A stretch of 57,189 nt of DNA. Source: Saccharospirillum impatiens DSM 12546. GTDB taxonomy: Bacteria; Pseudomonadota; Gammaproteobacteria; Pseudomonadales; Natronospirillaceae. A program made the translations under genes and the position numbers. The notes below the pieces were generated by a model, which was not told the origin of the DNA, ran no database searches, and saw only the letters and a program-made list of their open reading frames with translations. Where the stretch lies: positions 1 through 57,189 of the forward strand of contig NZ_AUIH01000027.1 in assembly GCF_000423605.1 (NCBI RefSeq), in the 5' to 3' direction. This document shows positions 16,458 to 25,408 of the stretch, piece after piece (within the stretch, counting starts at the first letter, position 1; every line of letters begins with the position of its first letter).

Positions 16458-16474
16458 TGCACTGTTTTGGCGCA
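16458..16474. promoter_or_regulatory. NtrC-like enhancer dyad
   Basis: TGCACTGTTTTGGCGCA is a near-perfect NtrC site (TGCAC, seven bases, then GGTGCA with one mismatch). It sits about 140 bases upstream of the sigma-54 promoter, a normal enhancer distance. A second TGCACCAA half-site occurs at 16427-16434. A separate small dyad, TGAAAC/GTTTCA at 16355-16370, lies between enhancer and promoter. Confidence 0.6.
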
Positions 16475-16620
16475 ACCGGGCTTGCACGATGTATTGCTGT
16501 ACAAACATGCATGCCCAGGCAAAAAGGGTCCACAGCATCGGCGAATCATTCAAATCAGGCTAAACTTAGTCGATAGGTTTCAAAGAACCAATTTCACTCT
16601 CAAGATGTTTGTTGGGTTGT

Positions 16621-18513
16621 ATGGCTACAGATGAAAACACCAATCAGTCGTTGGAACAGCTACCGCTGGTAAAAGCGCTGCATTACGAACGACTCAGTCA
16701 GATGTTCTGGGCCCTGCAAATTTTCTTGTTGGTAGCCACGGTGCAACGCATGGCGCTGGGGCGGGTAACAGCGGCACTGGCATTGGCGACAACGGCAGCG
16801 TTGCTGTTTTTGAGTCTGTGGCTGCTGCGACAGCAACGGTATCAATTGGCCGCGACCTGGATGCTTGGGCTAATGATGGGGCTGTGCTATTACTTTATGT
16901 GGCTCAGCGATGGCCTGAGAGATGAAGCGGTGCTGGGTTATCCGGCGATACTGGTTATCGCCAGCATCATTGGTAACCGAAAAATCTTCATCGGATTGCT
17001 GGTTGTCATGGTCGTCAGTTTGCTGGTGCTGGGTAGCTTTAATTCATTGGGATGGTATGAAACCCGGCAGGTTGAAAGCAACATCAATGTGGCCATTCTG
17101 CTGGTACTGATCCTGCTCATTACGGCCTATTGCATCCGTTTGCTGATCAACGATATTCGCCGCCTGATGACGCAACTCAATGAAGAAAATCAGCGTCGCC
17201 GTGATTCCCAGGCACAGGTTGAGGCCCTGGTAAACCACGATGGCCTGACCGGGTTGCCTAATCGCATTCTGGCCGCGGAGCAATTTGACCTCATGCTGCG
17301 CCACAGTCAGCGACAGGGACAATCGGTCGCCCTGCTGTTTATTGATCTCGACAATTTCAAGCCCATTAACGATTCGCTCGGTCACAGTGCCGGGGATGAA
17401 TACCTGATTCAAATTGCCCGGCGACTGGTGGATGAGGTGCGCACATCCGATGCGGTGTCACGCTTTGGCGGCGACGAATTCGTCGTGCTGATGCCCGATC
17501 TGCCACCGGATGAGTCGATCATCGGGCGCGCCGATGAGGTGCTGCAAACCTTGCGTGAACCCATGTTGTTGCAAGGTCACGAACTGAGCACGACGGCGTC
17601 TATTGGTATCGCCATCGCTCCGGCTGACGGCACTGACTTCGCCACCTTGCTGGGCAAGGCCGACATGGCTATGTACGAATCCAAACGTGCCGGTCGCGAT
17701 GGCATTCGTTACTACAACACCAGCATGAACAACGACGCTCAGGCTCAGGTCAAACTCATTTCCGACTTGCGTAAGGCGCTGCAAGCCGATGAATTCTCGT
17801 TGCACTATCAGCCCAAGATCGATCTGAAATCAGGCGACCTGTGCGGCTGCGAAGCCCTGTTGCGCTGGCAGCACCCAACGCGTGGCAATATACCCCCGGA
17901 AGAGTTCATTGGTCTGGCTGAACGCTCGGGTCTGATCGTTGAGATCGGTATGTGGGTGGTGCAGCAGGCGACGGCGGCGCTGAGTCGTTTTGACGCTCAG
18001 GGGCTGCCGGAGCTGACCATGGCGGTGAATGTGTCGTCGTTGCAATTCCGGCGCGGTAACCTGGATCGGGTGGTTGAGCAGGCGTTGACGGAATCGGCTA
18101 TTGCGCCACACCGGCTGGAAATTGAGATTACCGAATCCATGCTGATGGAGCCGGGCGAAGACATCGATCATACGTTTCATCGCCTGCAGGCGCTGGGCGT
18201 TACGTTTTCCATCGATGACTTCGGAACCGGCTATTCCAATCTGGGCTATCTGAACAAGATGAAGATTGGCACGCTGAAAATCGACCGGTCGTTTGTCTCC
18301 CAACTGCAACTGAGCCCGCAGGACACCGCCATCGTGACCGCCATTATTCAGATGGCCAACAGCCTGAACCTGACCACCGTCGCCGAAGGGGCAGAAACCC
18401 AGGCCGAGGCCGAGTTACTGGCCAAGCTCGGCTGCACTCAGGGGCAGGGGTATTATTGGGCCAAACCCATGCCGGAAGAGGCATTCATCACCTTCGCTCA
18501 AGCGCGCCAATAA
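16621..18513 (+). CDS. Membrane GGDEF-EAL protein (c-di-GMP synthesis/hydrolysis)
   Basis: A 630-residue protein with an N-terminal membrane sensor of about six hydrophobic segments (residues 20-190), a GGDEF domain and an EAL domain. The active site is intact GGDEF (residues 283-287), preceded by an RxxD inhibitory site (RTSD) at the standard five-residue distance. The EAL signature (CGCEALLRW, about residue 411) and later ITESMLMEPG and DDFGTGYSNL blocks are complete. Both diguanylate cyclase and phosphodiesterase activities are therefore possible. The ATG at 16621 is chosen over an upstream TTG. No dedicated sensor input is recognised beyond the membrane region. Confidence 0.93.
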   Translation: MATDENTNQSLEQLPLVKALHYERLSQMFWALQIFLLVATVQRMALGRVTAALALATTAALLFLSLWLLRQQRYQLAATWMLGLMMGLCYYFMWLSDGLRDEAVLGYPAILVIASIIGNRKIFIGLLVVMVVSLLVLGSFNSLGWYETRQVESNINVAILLVLILLITAYCIRLLINDIRRLMTQLNEENQRRRDSQAQVEALVNHDGLTGLPNRILAAEQFDLMLRHSQRQGQSVALLFIDLDNFKPINDSLGHSAGDEYLIQIARRLVDEVRTSDAVSRFGGDEFVVLMPDLPPDESIIGRADEVLQTLREPMLLQGHELSTTASIGIAIAPADGTDFATLLGKADMAMYESKRAGRDGIRYYNTSMNNDAQAQVKLISDLRKALQADEFSLHYQPKIDLKSGDLCGCEALLRWQHPTRGNIPPEEFIGLAERSGLIVEIGMWVVQQATAALSRFDAQGLPELTMAVNVSSLQFRRGNLDRVVEQALTESAIAPHRLEIEITESMLMEPGEDIDHTFHRLQALGVTFSIDDFGTGYSNLGYLNKMKIGTLKIDRSFVSQLQLSPQDTAIVTAIIQMANSLNLTTVAEGAETQAEAELLAKLGCTQGQGYYWAKPMPEEAFITFAQARQ

Positions 18514-18563
18514 TTGACGCCGGTCATGGTTCGGAGCTCGAATTTGTAGGGTGGCTATCGTCC

Positions 18564-18676
18564 GCGTCGGAGACCGGTTGCGCCTCTGCAGGGTCGGCGT
18601 AAATCCATCCCTGGAGCCTAGACCGCAGCATCCATGCTGCGGACTCCCCCTCAGAGGCGCAACCGGCATCCGACGC
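18564..18676. repeat. Palindromic intergenic element, copy 3
   Basis: The arms pair almost completely: GCGTCGG (18564-18570) with CCGACGC (18670-18676), and CCGGTTGCGCCTCTG (18574-18588) with its exact complement at 18652-18666. The inner core (TCCCTGGAGCCTAG at 18608-18621) and the CCGCAGCAT/ATGCTGCGG hairpin (18623-18642) match the family. It lies between two converging genes, at the 3' ends of both. Confidence 0.88.
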
Positions 18677-18705
18677 TCGAATTGTGCGAACTGTGGTACT
18701 GAAGC

Positions 18706-19470
18706 CTAGGGTGGCGAACACTGAAACTCTTCAAGTGTCCGCCACACCAGTTCAGCGATAGCCCGGTAGTCAGCATCATAAGGTTCAAGCGGACTAGCAT
18801 TGTGACCAGGTTCCTGATGGGAAGGAGCTAGATAAAGCCGGTGCATCAAATTGAAAATAGTAGTTTCGAAACTAGCCCACGAGTCCTCAGCTCTGAAAAT
18901 TGCCGAAGCCTTTTCGTCGCCGCCCTCCCGATGACAACTACTGCACTTATCAACCAGCAAAGGTTGCGCGACTTCACTGTAATACTCCGCATTGGAAATG
19001 CACTGCCCAAATGTGAGGTCACGCTCAAAGGTCACCGTTTTCCAGGTATTTCCTTTAAGGGCCGTCAGTTCAAATCGTTTGGTGCCGCCGGTCTCAATCA
19101 TCGTTGCAATGGATTGTTCCAGATCGTCTTCGCACAGGATAAAAGCCGGAAACTCAACGCAGGCTTCGCCGGTATCCCAGCTTTTTTGCAGAACGTCGTT
19201 CATGTACAGGTCAATCCGGGCTTCAGTCGGCACCTGCACGTCAAGCACCACCTGAGTCGGCCCCGGGTTGGATTGGGTGTAGTTCAGGGTTCTCACCCGC
19301 AGCGCCAGCTCAACTGCCCCGCTGTCGTCGGTATCGACCGGGTCGGATACCTCGTCGTCAGTGTCACTGGCGGTATCCGGTTGGCAGCCGCTGACGGTCA
19401 GCGCGACCAGCAGAGTGCAAAGGGCCAGCCTGTAAGGGGCCGGTCGAACGAAGAACGCAGGGGTTATCAT
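18706..19470 (-). CDS. c-type cytochrome-like lipoprotein
   Basis: A 254-residue lipoprotein (lipobox VSGC at about residue 29, followed by an acidic Asp/Thr/Ser-rich linker). A single heme-binding motif CSSCH lies near residue 180 in a cytochrome-like context (VAQPLLVDKCSSCHREGG). The N-terminal half (residues 50-160) looks like a beta-rich domain of unknown function. Four cysteines outside the heme site may form disulfides. It converges on the GGDEF-EAL gene. Cytochrome function is supported by the motif only; no redox partner is adjacent. Confidence 0.75.
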   Translation of the reverse strand: MITPAFFVRPAPYRLALCTLLVALTVSGCQPDTASDTDDEVSDPVDTDDSGAVELALRVRTLNYTQSNPGPTQVVLDVQVPTEARIDLYMNDVLQKSWDTGEACVEFPAFILCEDDLEQSIATMIETGGTKRFELTALKGNTWKTVTFERDLTFGQCISNAEYYSEVAQPLLVDKCSSCHREGGDEKASAIFRAEDSWASFETTIFNLMHRLYLAPSHQEPGHNASPLEPYDADYRAIAELVWRTLEEFQCSPP

Positions 19471-19674
19471 AGAATCAGTCTGTTGGTGGAGAACCGGTAG
19501 AATGGCACGGTGGCGGGCTTACATCTGCGACAGGCGGCACACTTCACTGTTTTTCCCGGGGGTAGTTTGGGGCTGGCTTTGAAATACTCTGTTAACATTC
19601 CAGTGCCTCACTGAAGGGCGCGAATGCGTAATGACAACACCTGGCACCATAACGATAAAAAGCCGGAGAAACCG

Positions 19675-20412
19675 ATGGCCGCAACCCCCCTGGCGCATCA
19701 CATAGCCATCGTCGATGACGACCCGGACATCTTACTGGTACTGACCGACGCCCTAACGCTTGAGGGCTATCGGGTCACGCCGGTACAAACCGGGCAGGCA
19801 TTGCTTAGCCTGGTCGACACCGACCCGGCTGATCTGATTCTGCTCGATCTGAAGCTCGAGCACGAAAGTGGCTTGCGCGTGGCTCAGGATATCCGCCGGG
19901 ACTCGGCGGTACCGATCATGATGCTGACCGGTAAGGGCGATGAGACCGATCGCATCCTTGGCCTCGAAGTCGCCGCCGATGACTTTATGATGAAGCCGTT
20001 CAATCTGCGCGAGATCATCGCCCGGGTGCGGGCGCTATTGCGACGCAGCACCCAGTTAAGCCAGACCCCGAAATCCCTGGAGCAGCGGGTGTCTGAAGGG
20101 CTCGTTTTTGATGGCTGGTGCCTCGATCTGACGCGGCGCACGTTACTGAACCCCGCGGGCAACGCGGTTGATCTGACGTACGGTGAGTTTAATTTGCTTA
20201 ATGTGTTGCTATCGTCGGCGAACCGGGTGTTAAGTCGCGATTATTTACTGGAAAAAACCCACGGTACTCAGACTGAATCGTTCGATCGGACCATCGATGT
20301 GCTGATTCTGCGGTTGCGGCGCAAGCTGGAACCCAACCCGAAGGCCCCGCACTACATTAAAACCGAGCGCGGCATCGGTTATCGGTTTGAGGCGACGGTC
20401 AAACGGCTATGA
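19675..20412 (+). CDS. OmpR-family response regulator
   Basis: A 245-residue regulator with a receiver domain (IVDDDPDILLVL, phosphoacceptor Asp58 in LILLDLKLEH, conserved Lys in MMKPFNLRE) and a C-terminal winged helix (LTYGEFNLLNVLLSSANRVLSRDYLLE, RLRRKLEPNP). It pairs with the hybrid kinase that starts four bases inside its stop codon. The pair resembles TorR/TorS in layout. The ATG at 19675 has GGAGA in front and fits the family N-terminus; an earlier in-frame ATG at 19624 also has a plausible ribosome binding site. Target genes are not evident here. Confidence 0.9.
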   Translation: MAATPLAHHIAIVDDDPDILLVLTDALTLEGYRVTPVQTGQALLSLVDTDPADLILLDLKLEHESGLRVAQDIRRDSAVPIMMLTGKGDETDRILGLEVAADDFMMKPFNLREIIARVRALLRRSTQLSQTPKSLEQRVSEGLVFDGWCLDLTRRTLLNPAGNAVDLTYGEFNLLNVLLSSANRVLSRDYLLEKTHGTQTESFDRTIDVLILRLRRKLEPNPKAPHYIKTERGIGYRFEATVKRL

Positions 20413-22955
20413 ACCCGCTACGCTGGACCTTGCACACCAAAGCACTGGCGGCGTTTGTCGTCGGGCTTGTGCTGCTGCTGACGCTGGTCAGCTTTTCCTG
20501 GCGCGGGCTGAGCGAGACCCGGGCGGCGGTGAATGAATTCGAGGGTTTGCTCATTCCGGAGATTCGCACGGCCCTGAGCCTGTCGGATGAGGCCGCGCAG
20601 ATTGTGGCGCTGGCGCCTTACCTTGCCTCGGCAGGACGGCCGTTTCAACTTCAGGCAGAGCGACAGCGGCTAGAGAGCCGATACCAGCGCGTGTTTGCCC
20701 TGTCGCAAAGGCTGCAAAACCCGGATGTTCGCGCCCGGATCCAGGCCATTCTGGCCAATATCAAGACCGATCTTGATGCCCTGACCGAGCGGGTTTACGA
20801 CGAACTGTTCATACGCGAAGATCTGCTCGCTGCTCAGTTCCAGGTCGACCAGCAAGCCCGCGACAGCACCGATGCCGGTGGTGCCGTAATGATCGAGCCC
20901 TGGCTGCCACTGCAACTGTTTTATCGGGCGATTACCGACCCGGCTGATTACAACCGTCAGACCCGTGAGCGGCTGCGCCCGCTGGTGTTGGCGGCGGCCG
21001 AACCCGAGGCCTATCTGAACTGGCTCGAACTGGCCACAGCGGAATATCAGACACTGCAGGGCATTCAACAAAACAAGGCGTTTCTGCTGGCCCGATTGCG
21101 CGCGCACTCGGAGCGACTTACCGAGCAGACCAACAGTTTTGCCGCCGACATTCAGCAGATGGTGATCGGCCAGCAAACGGCGGTGACCGACCGGGTGAAC
21201 GCTTCAAGAGTGCTGACGCTGGGTTTGTCGTTGGTGGTGATGTTGGCGTTGCTGGCTTACTACCTGAATAATCGGCGATTGATTCGCGACCTGGGCACGG
21301 TCACCGACGATATGATCCAGTTATCGCGGGGCGAAGAATCTCCGGCGCAGATCCGGATACAACGGCACGATGAAATTGGTGATCTGGTGCACGCCTACGA
21401 TGTGTTTCGGGAGCACGCCTTCCAGGCCGAGCGCACCAGCGCCGAGCTGGATGCTCAAAAGACCCTGCTGGAAACCATACACAACCAGATTCAGGACGGA
21501 CTCAGCGTGTTCTCACGAGACGACCACCTGGTGATCTGGAACCGGCGTTATCTGGAAATGTTCGGTTTCAGTGACGGGGATCTGCAGCCGGGCATGCCCT
21601 TGGACGACGTACAGGCCCTGATGGCCCGCAAAGCCCACCGTAACCTGAATGTGCAGCAGGAAACCGTCGACATGCCGACGATGAACGTGCAGCGACACCA
21701 GAGTCAGCAGAACTTTGAACGCCACTACGACGACGGCCAGATCATCGAGTTTCGCAGTCAGCCCATGCCCAATGGCGGCTTTGTCACCCTTTACCGGGAC
21801 CTGACCGAGCGACGCATGGCCGAGCAACAATTGCAGCAGGCTCAGAAGATGGATGTACTGGGGCATCTGACCGGGGGCGTTGCACACGACTTCAACAACT
21901 TGCTGGCGGCCTTGTCGGGAAATCTGCAGTTACTGGAGCACAGTGGCGCAGTCACTGAAACGGGCCAAACGTATCTGCATCGCGCACTGGACGTCAGTGA
22001 ACGCGGTGCCCAACTGGTGCAACGACTGCTTGCCTTCAGCCGCAAGCAGCAACTCACGCCGGAGGTGGTTGAGCCCGATAGGCTCATCGACGGTTTGGCT
22101 GAATTGCTTGAGTATTCCGTACCCGGCCCGGTGTCACTGACACTGGATCTCGGTGCCCCCGGGCGCAGTCTGTACATCGACCCCTCGCAACTGGAAAACG
22201 CCTTGCTCAACCTGGTGCTGAACAGCGCGTCAGCCATTCCCGGCAAGGGCGCCATTACTGTGCGCACTCGTTACCTTGAGACTCACGACAGACTGGAATT
22301 GACGGTTACCGACTCCGGTCAGGGCATTCCGGTCGACTTGCAAAAGCGTGTCCTGGAACCTTTTTTCAGCACCAAGCCAGTGGGCCAGGGCAGCGGACTG
22401 GGGTTATCGACGGTCTACGGCTTTGTGCAGCAGAGCGGTGGCCAGTTCACGTTGAACTCCGCGCCGGGCCAGGGCACAACCGTGTGTATGGACTGGCCGG
22501 TGACCGCCGAGTCTGTCACGCCCGGCCCCCGCGCCAGTGAACCTGCGCTGGCGTTCGACGCGAGCCGCACGCTCGTACTGGTCGAAGATGATCGGTCGGT
22601 TCGAACGGCCTTTGCCGCTTTATTGCAACAACGGGGCTATCAGGTCATGGCTTTCGAACACGGTGAGCAGTTCATCGACTGGGCGCATCACAGCGATGAA
22701 TCGGTCGGGCTGGTGCTCTCCGATGTCAATCTCGGCGGCCTGCTGAACGGTCTCGACGTGGTGACCATGGTGCGCGAATACTGGCCCGACGTACCCTGTC
22801 TGTTGATGTCTGGCCTGCCCAGAGACCGGCTTGAAGAAGACCTGGGCTTTGCCATTGAGCATCCATTGTTGCAAAAGCCACTGTCTCAGGGGCATATTGA
22901 CGCCTTGTTTCCGCCCCACACAGCCTCGGCTCAATCGCAGGGTGGAAATAACTGA
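20409..22955 (+). CDS. Hybrid sensor histidine kinase with C-terminal receiver
   Basis: An 848-residue inner-membrane kinase. A first membrane segment (residues 11-30) and a second (about 265-285) enclose a helical periplasmic sensor of TorS-like character. A HAMP linker, a PAS domain (about 340-470), a HisKA domain with the phospho-accepting His in GGVAHDFNNLLAAL (residue 493), a HATPase domain (NLVLNSASAIPGKG, GQGSGLGLSTVYGF) and a receiver with Asp in LVLSDVNLGG follow. There is no Hpt domain, so phosphotransfer to the adjacent regulator would need direct transfer or another Hpt. The start overlaps the regulator stop (ATGA). Confidence 0.92.
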   Translation: MNPLRWTLHTKALAAFVVGLVLLLTLVSFSWRGLSETRAAVNEFEGLLIPEIRTALSLSDEAAQIVALAPYLASAGRPFQLQAERQRLESRYQRVFALSQRLQNPDVRARIQAILANIKTDLDALTERVYDELFIREDLLAAQFQVDQQARDSTDAGGAVMIEPWLPLQLFYRAITDPADYNRQTRERLRPLVLAAAEPEAYLNWLELATAEYQTLQGIQQNKAFLLARLRAHSERLTEQTNSFAADIQQMVIGQQTAVTDRVNASRVLTLGLSLVVMLALLAYYLNNRRLIRDLGTVTDDMIQLSRGEESPAQIRIQRHDEIGDLVHAYDVFREHAFQAERTSAELDAQKTLLETIHNQIQDGLSVFSRDDHLVIWNRRYLEMFGFSDGDLQPGMPLDDVQALMARKAHRNLNVQQETVDMPTMNVQRHQSQQNFERHYDDGQIIEFRSQPMPNGGFVTLYRDLTERRMAEQQLQQAQKMDVLGHLTGGVAHDFNNLLAALSGNLQLLEHSGAVTETGQTYLHRALDVSERGAQLVQRLLAFSRKQQLTPEVVEPDRLIDGLAELLEYSVPGPVSLTLDLGAPGRSLYIDPSQLENALLNLVLNSASAIPGKGAITVRTRYLETHDRLELTVTDSGQGIPVDLQKRVLEPFFSTKPVGQGSGLGLSTVYGFVQQSGGQFTLNSAPGQGTTVCMDWPVTAESVTPGPRASEPALAFDASRTLVLVEDDRSVRTAFAALLQQRGYQVMAFEHGEQFIDWAHHSDESVGLVLSDVNLGGLLNGLDVVTMVREYWPDVPCLLMSGLPRDRLEEDLGFAIEHPLLQKPLSQGHIDALFPPHTASAQSQGGNN

Positions 22956-23025
22956 TACCCGGGAAACGCATGGATGATGCCTGCCCGGACGCGAAGGACC
23001 CCAAACTGAAGGAGTGGGTAGCACA

Positions 23026-24477
23026 ATGTTGGGTATAACCAGGGCAGGAGGGCGTATCGCCATTGCATTGCTGGTAGCCATAGGGCTACTGCTGTTGGGA
23101 GTGGGTATTTACCACAGCGTTAAGCCGCTGCCGGCCGGTCTGAATTATGATGGCCCGTTGCGGCCGGTTGGTGATGTCCGGTTTCTATCCGATACCTCCT
23201 ATATCGGGCCAGACGACCAGCGCCATCTCGAGCAAAGCATTTTCGATGAAGTGTTCGCCATGATCGGCGCAGCAGAGCGCTTCGTGCTGATCGACATGTT
23301 TCTGTTCAATGCCTTTCAGGGCGAAGTACCGGAAGAGCACCGGGCGCTGTCGGCCGAACTGACCGAACGCCTGCTTGCCCAGAAGCGGCGATACCCAGAT
23401 CTACAGGCTCATCTGATCACCGATCCGATCAATACCGTCTATGGGGGGCAGCGCGCTGTCCATCTGGACCGGCTTGAACAGGCGGGCATCACCGTCACCG
23501 TCACCCGACTGGAGGCACTGCGCGACAGCAATCCGCTGTATTCGTCGATTTGGCGCACTTTTTTATCTTACTGGGGTACCGGGACCGGAACGCGGCTTGA
23601 AAATCCACTCGGTGATGGCCGGATTTCTCTGCGCAGTTTTCTTATTTTGCCGAATTTTAAAGCCAATCATCGCAAAGTAGTGATCGCGGACCAGGGCGAT
23701 GGCTTTGCAGCCCTGGTCACCTCGGCCAACCCCCACGATGGCAGCAGCGCTCACGGCAATGTCGCCTTGCGTTTCACCGGGCCCGCCGTTCTGGACCTGC
23801 TGACCACAGAGCAAGCTGTTCTGGCGTTTTCCGGTGGGCCAGCAGAGGCCGTCAACCTGCCACCCCAGGCCGCCAGTGAGCCAGCCGGTGCGGGTTTGAG
23901 AGTGGTCACCGAACGCGCCATCAAGCAGGCCCTGCTGAGCACCATTAACCGTGTTAACGCCGGAGACCGGCTCGACATAGCCGTGTTCTACCTTTCCGAT
24001 CGCGACATCGTCAACGCACTGCTGGCCGCACACGACCGCCAGGCTCAATTGCGTCTCCTGCTCGACGCCAACAAAGACGCCTTCGGCCGGGAAAAGAACG
24101 GCATCCCCAACCGCCAGACTGCGCTGGAACTGCACCGGGCCGGTATTCCCGTGCGCTGGTGCGAAACCCGGGGCGAACAGTGCCACTCCAAATTCATGCT
24201 GGCGCGGCACGCCGACGGACAGGCAACCCTGATCGTCGGCTCGGCCAACTTTACCCGGCGCAACCTGAACAATCTGAACCTCGAAACCAATATGGTACTG
24301 ACCGGACAGGCATCGCAATTGACTGCCCTGGCTGAAGCTGCCGAGTGGTTCGAACTGCGCTGGTTTAACACCGCAGACAAACGGTTCAGTGTTGATTACC
24401 CGGTCTACGCCGATGAACGGCTCTGGCCGCAGGCGTTGTATCGGTTTATGGAAGCGACCGGAATCAGCACTTTTTAA
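23026..24477 (+). CDS. Phospholipase D-like family protein, membrane anchored
   Basis: A 483-residue protein with an N-terminal membrane anchor (IAIALLVAIGLLLLGVGIY) and two PLD domains. The first HKD motif is complete (HRKVVIAD, about residue 215). The second is HSKFMLA near residue 386, followed by the GSANFTRRNLNN block typical of the superfamily. The likely role is phosphodiester chemistry on phospholipids (cardiolipin-synthase-like) or nucleic acid at the membrane or in the periplasm. The ATG at 23026 has AAGGAG upstream; an in-frame GTG lies slightly earlier. It follows the kinase gene by about 70 bases and may be co-transcribed with it. Confidence 0.85.
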   Translation: MLGITRAGGRIAIALLVAIGLLLLGVGIYHSVKPLPAGLNYDGPLRPVGDVRFLSDTSYIGPDDQRHLEQSIFDEVFAMIGAAERFVLIDMFLFNAFQGEVPEEHRALSAELTERLLAQKRRYPDLQAHLITDPINTVYGGQRAVHLDRLEQAGITVTVTRLEALRDSNPLYSSIWRTFLSYWGTGTGTRLENPLGDGRISLRSFLILPNFKANHRKVVIADQGDGFAALVTSANPHDGSSAHGNVALRFTGPAVLDLLTTEQAVLAFSGGPAEAVNLPPQAASEPAGAGLRVVTERAIKQALLSTINRVNAGDRLDIAVFYLSDRDIVNALLAAHDRQAQLRLLLDANKDAFGREKNGIPNRQTALELHRAGIPVRWCETRGEQCHSKFMLARHADGQATLIVGSANFTRRNLNNLNLETNMVLTGQASQLTALAEAAEWFELRWFNTADKRFSVDYPVYADERLWPQALYRFMEATGISTF

Positions 24478-24520
24478 GTAGAGATTCAAAGGTTGCTGAA
24501 AAGAAGGGCGCCGACGGTTG

Positions 24521-24552
24521 TCTAATGGTTTAATTTCGGCTAAACCATTAGA
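24521..24552. promoter_or_regulatory. Perfect 12-bp inverted repeat upstream of the TIGR02647 gene
   Basis: TCTAATGGTTTA (24521-24532) is the exact complement of TAAACCATTAGA (24541-24552) with an 8-base loop. No T run follows, so it is more like an operator or a leader hairpin for the gene starting at 24580 than a terminator of the PLD gene. Confidence 0.5.
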
Positions 24553-24579
24553 TAAGCCCGTCTATTAACAGGAACTGCC

Positions 24580-24819
24580 ATGCCATTCTCCGACGACCAC
24601 CTCGCTGAGCTGAATTTGCTCACTCAGTTTCGGGCCTCTTCTTTGCAGGAAGGCATCAAAGTACACAGTCATGAGGCCAACCCGGCCCTGGTAGCGGCCG
24701 CTGAACGCTTGCACGTAAAGGGCCTGATTACTCACAGAGATGGGGGCTATTTGACCGACCTGGGTATTGAGACCGTTGACCATACCCGCAAGTTGCTCGG
24801 TATTCTGGCAAACGAATAA
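24580..24819 (+). CDS. TIGR02647 family small protein
   Basis: A 79-residue protein (MPFSDDHLAELNLLTQF...KVHSHEANPALVAAAERLHVKGLITHRDGGYLTDLGIETVDH) that matches the short gammaproteobacterial family TIGR02647. The layout suggests a winged-helix-like fold with a wing near HRDGGYLTDLG, so DNA binding is possible but unproven. It stands alone, with a perfect inverted repeat just upstream that could be its own operator. Confidence 0.8.
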   Translation: MPFSDDHLAELNLLTQFRASSLQEGIKVHSHEANPALVAAAERLHVKGLITHRDGGYLTDLGIETVDHTRKLLGILANE

Positions 24820-24850
24820 AGCGCCGGTGCAACGACTGGCGCCAGTTGGC

Positions 24851-25315
24851 TCATCCTATAATTGAACGCAGGCTGCCTAACGTTGCATGGCAGGCCTGCG
24901 CGGCTTCCTGTCCTTTTTTCACAAAATGCTCGCGGAAATAGCGCTGGTGCTCTTCGTGCTCGTGAAAATGGTGCGGCGTTAGAACAACGCTGAACACGGG
25001 CACGTTGGTATCCAATTGCACCCGCATCAGACCATCAATAACCGCCTGGGCGACAAAGTCGTGCCGGTAAATGCCACCGTCGACCACCAGGCCACAGGCG
25101 ACAATGGCGTCAAAGCGGCCGCTGTTGGCCAGGTGTTTGGCGTGCAATGGAATTTCATAGGCACCGGGCACTCGAATGTGCTCGACGTCGGCCGTGCTAT
25201 CAAGAAGCGTCAGTTCAGATTCAAAGGCAGAGCAGGCCTGTCCGACAATGTCGGCATGCCAGGAGGCCGCGATTACGGCGACGCGGGTAGTGCGGTTGGG
25301 TGTAGGCTGATTCAT
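24851..25315 (-). CDS. ribH: 6,7-dimethyl-8-ribityllumazine synthase, RibH2 type
   Basis: A 154-residue lumazine synthase that condenses the ribityl-pyrimidine with dihydroxybutanone phosphate, the penultimate step of riboflavin synthesis. Visible hallmarks are VAVIAASWHADIV at the N-terminus, VPGAYEIPLHAKHLA, VDGGIYRHDFVAQAVIDGLMRVQL and the catalytic-site region VLTPHHFHEHEEHQRYF. The Trp in the first motif and the HEHEEH tail are typical of the RibH2 subgroup, usually encoded away from the main rib operon. It stands alone behind an FMN riboswitch. Confidence 0.93.
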   Translation of the reverse strand: MNQPTPNRTTRVAVIAASWHADIVGQACSAFESELTLLDSTADVEHIRVPGAYEIPLHAKHLANSGRFDAIVACGLVVDGGIYRHDFVAQAVIDGLMRVQLDTNVPVFSVVLTPHHFHEHEEHQRYFREHFVKKGQEAAQACHATLGSLRSIIG

Positions 25316-25408
25316 GGGTTGCCCTCAAGGTTAGGGTGATTGCCAGAATCAGGGCGCGCGAGTACGCAAAGACGGCCACACAGGTGCAGCCGACATTGGG
25401 TGGTTCGC

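Larger units (their letters stand above)
16253..16620. other. Divergent regulatory region without a gene
   Basis: This 368-base gap separates the leftward nitrogen operon and the rightward GGDEF-EAL gene. It holds the sigma-54 promoter, the NtrC-like dyad and the TGAAAC/GTTTCA dyad. The short frames here have no family likeness and no convincing ribosome binding sites, so no gene is called. Confidence 0.6.

Noticed and set aside
16484-16500. A second, plus-strand sigma-54 promoter for the GGDEF-EAL gene
   Set aside because: TTGCACG...TTGCT has one base too many between the -24 and -12 elements; the minus-strand site fits better.
18524-18721. Small ORFs over the palindromic elements (also 53497-53685)
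   Set aside because: They share peptide similarity only because the repeat core is conserved as DNA; the paired arms and two core orientations do not fit coding sequence.
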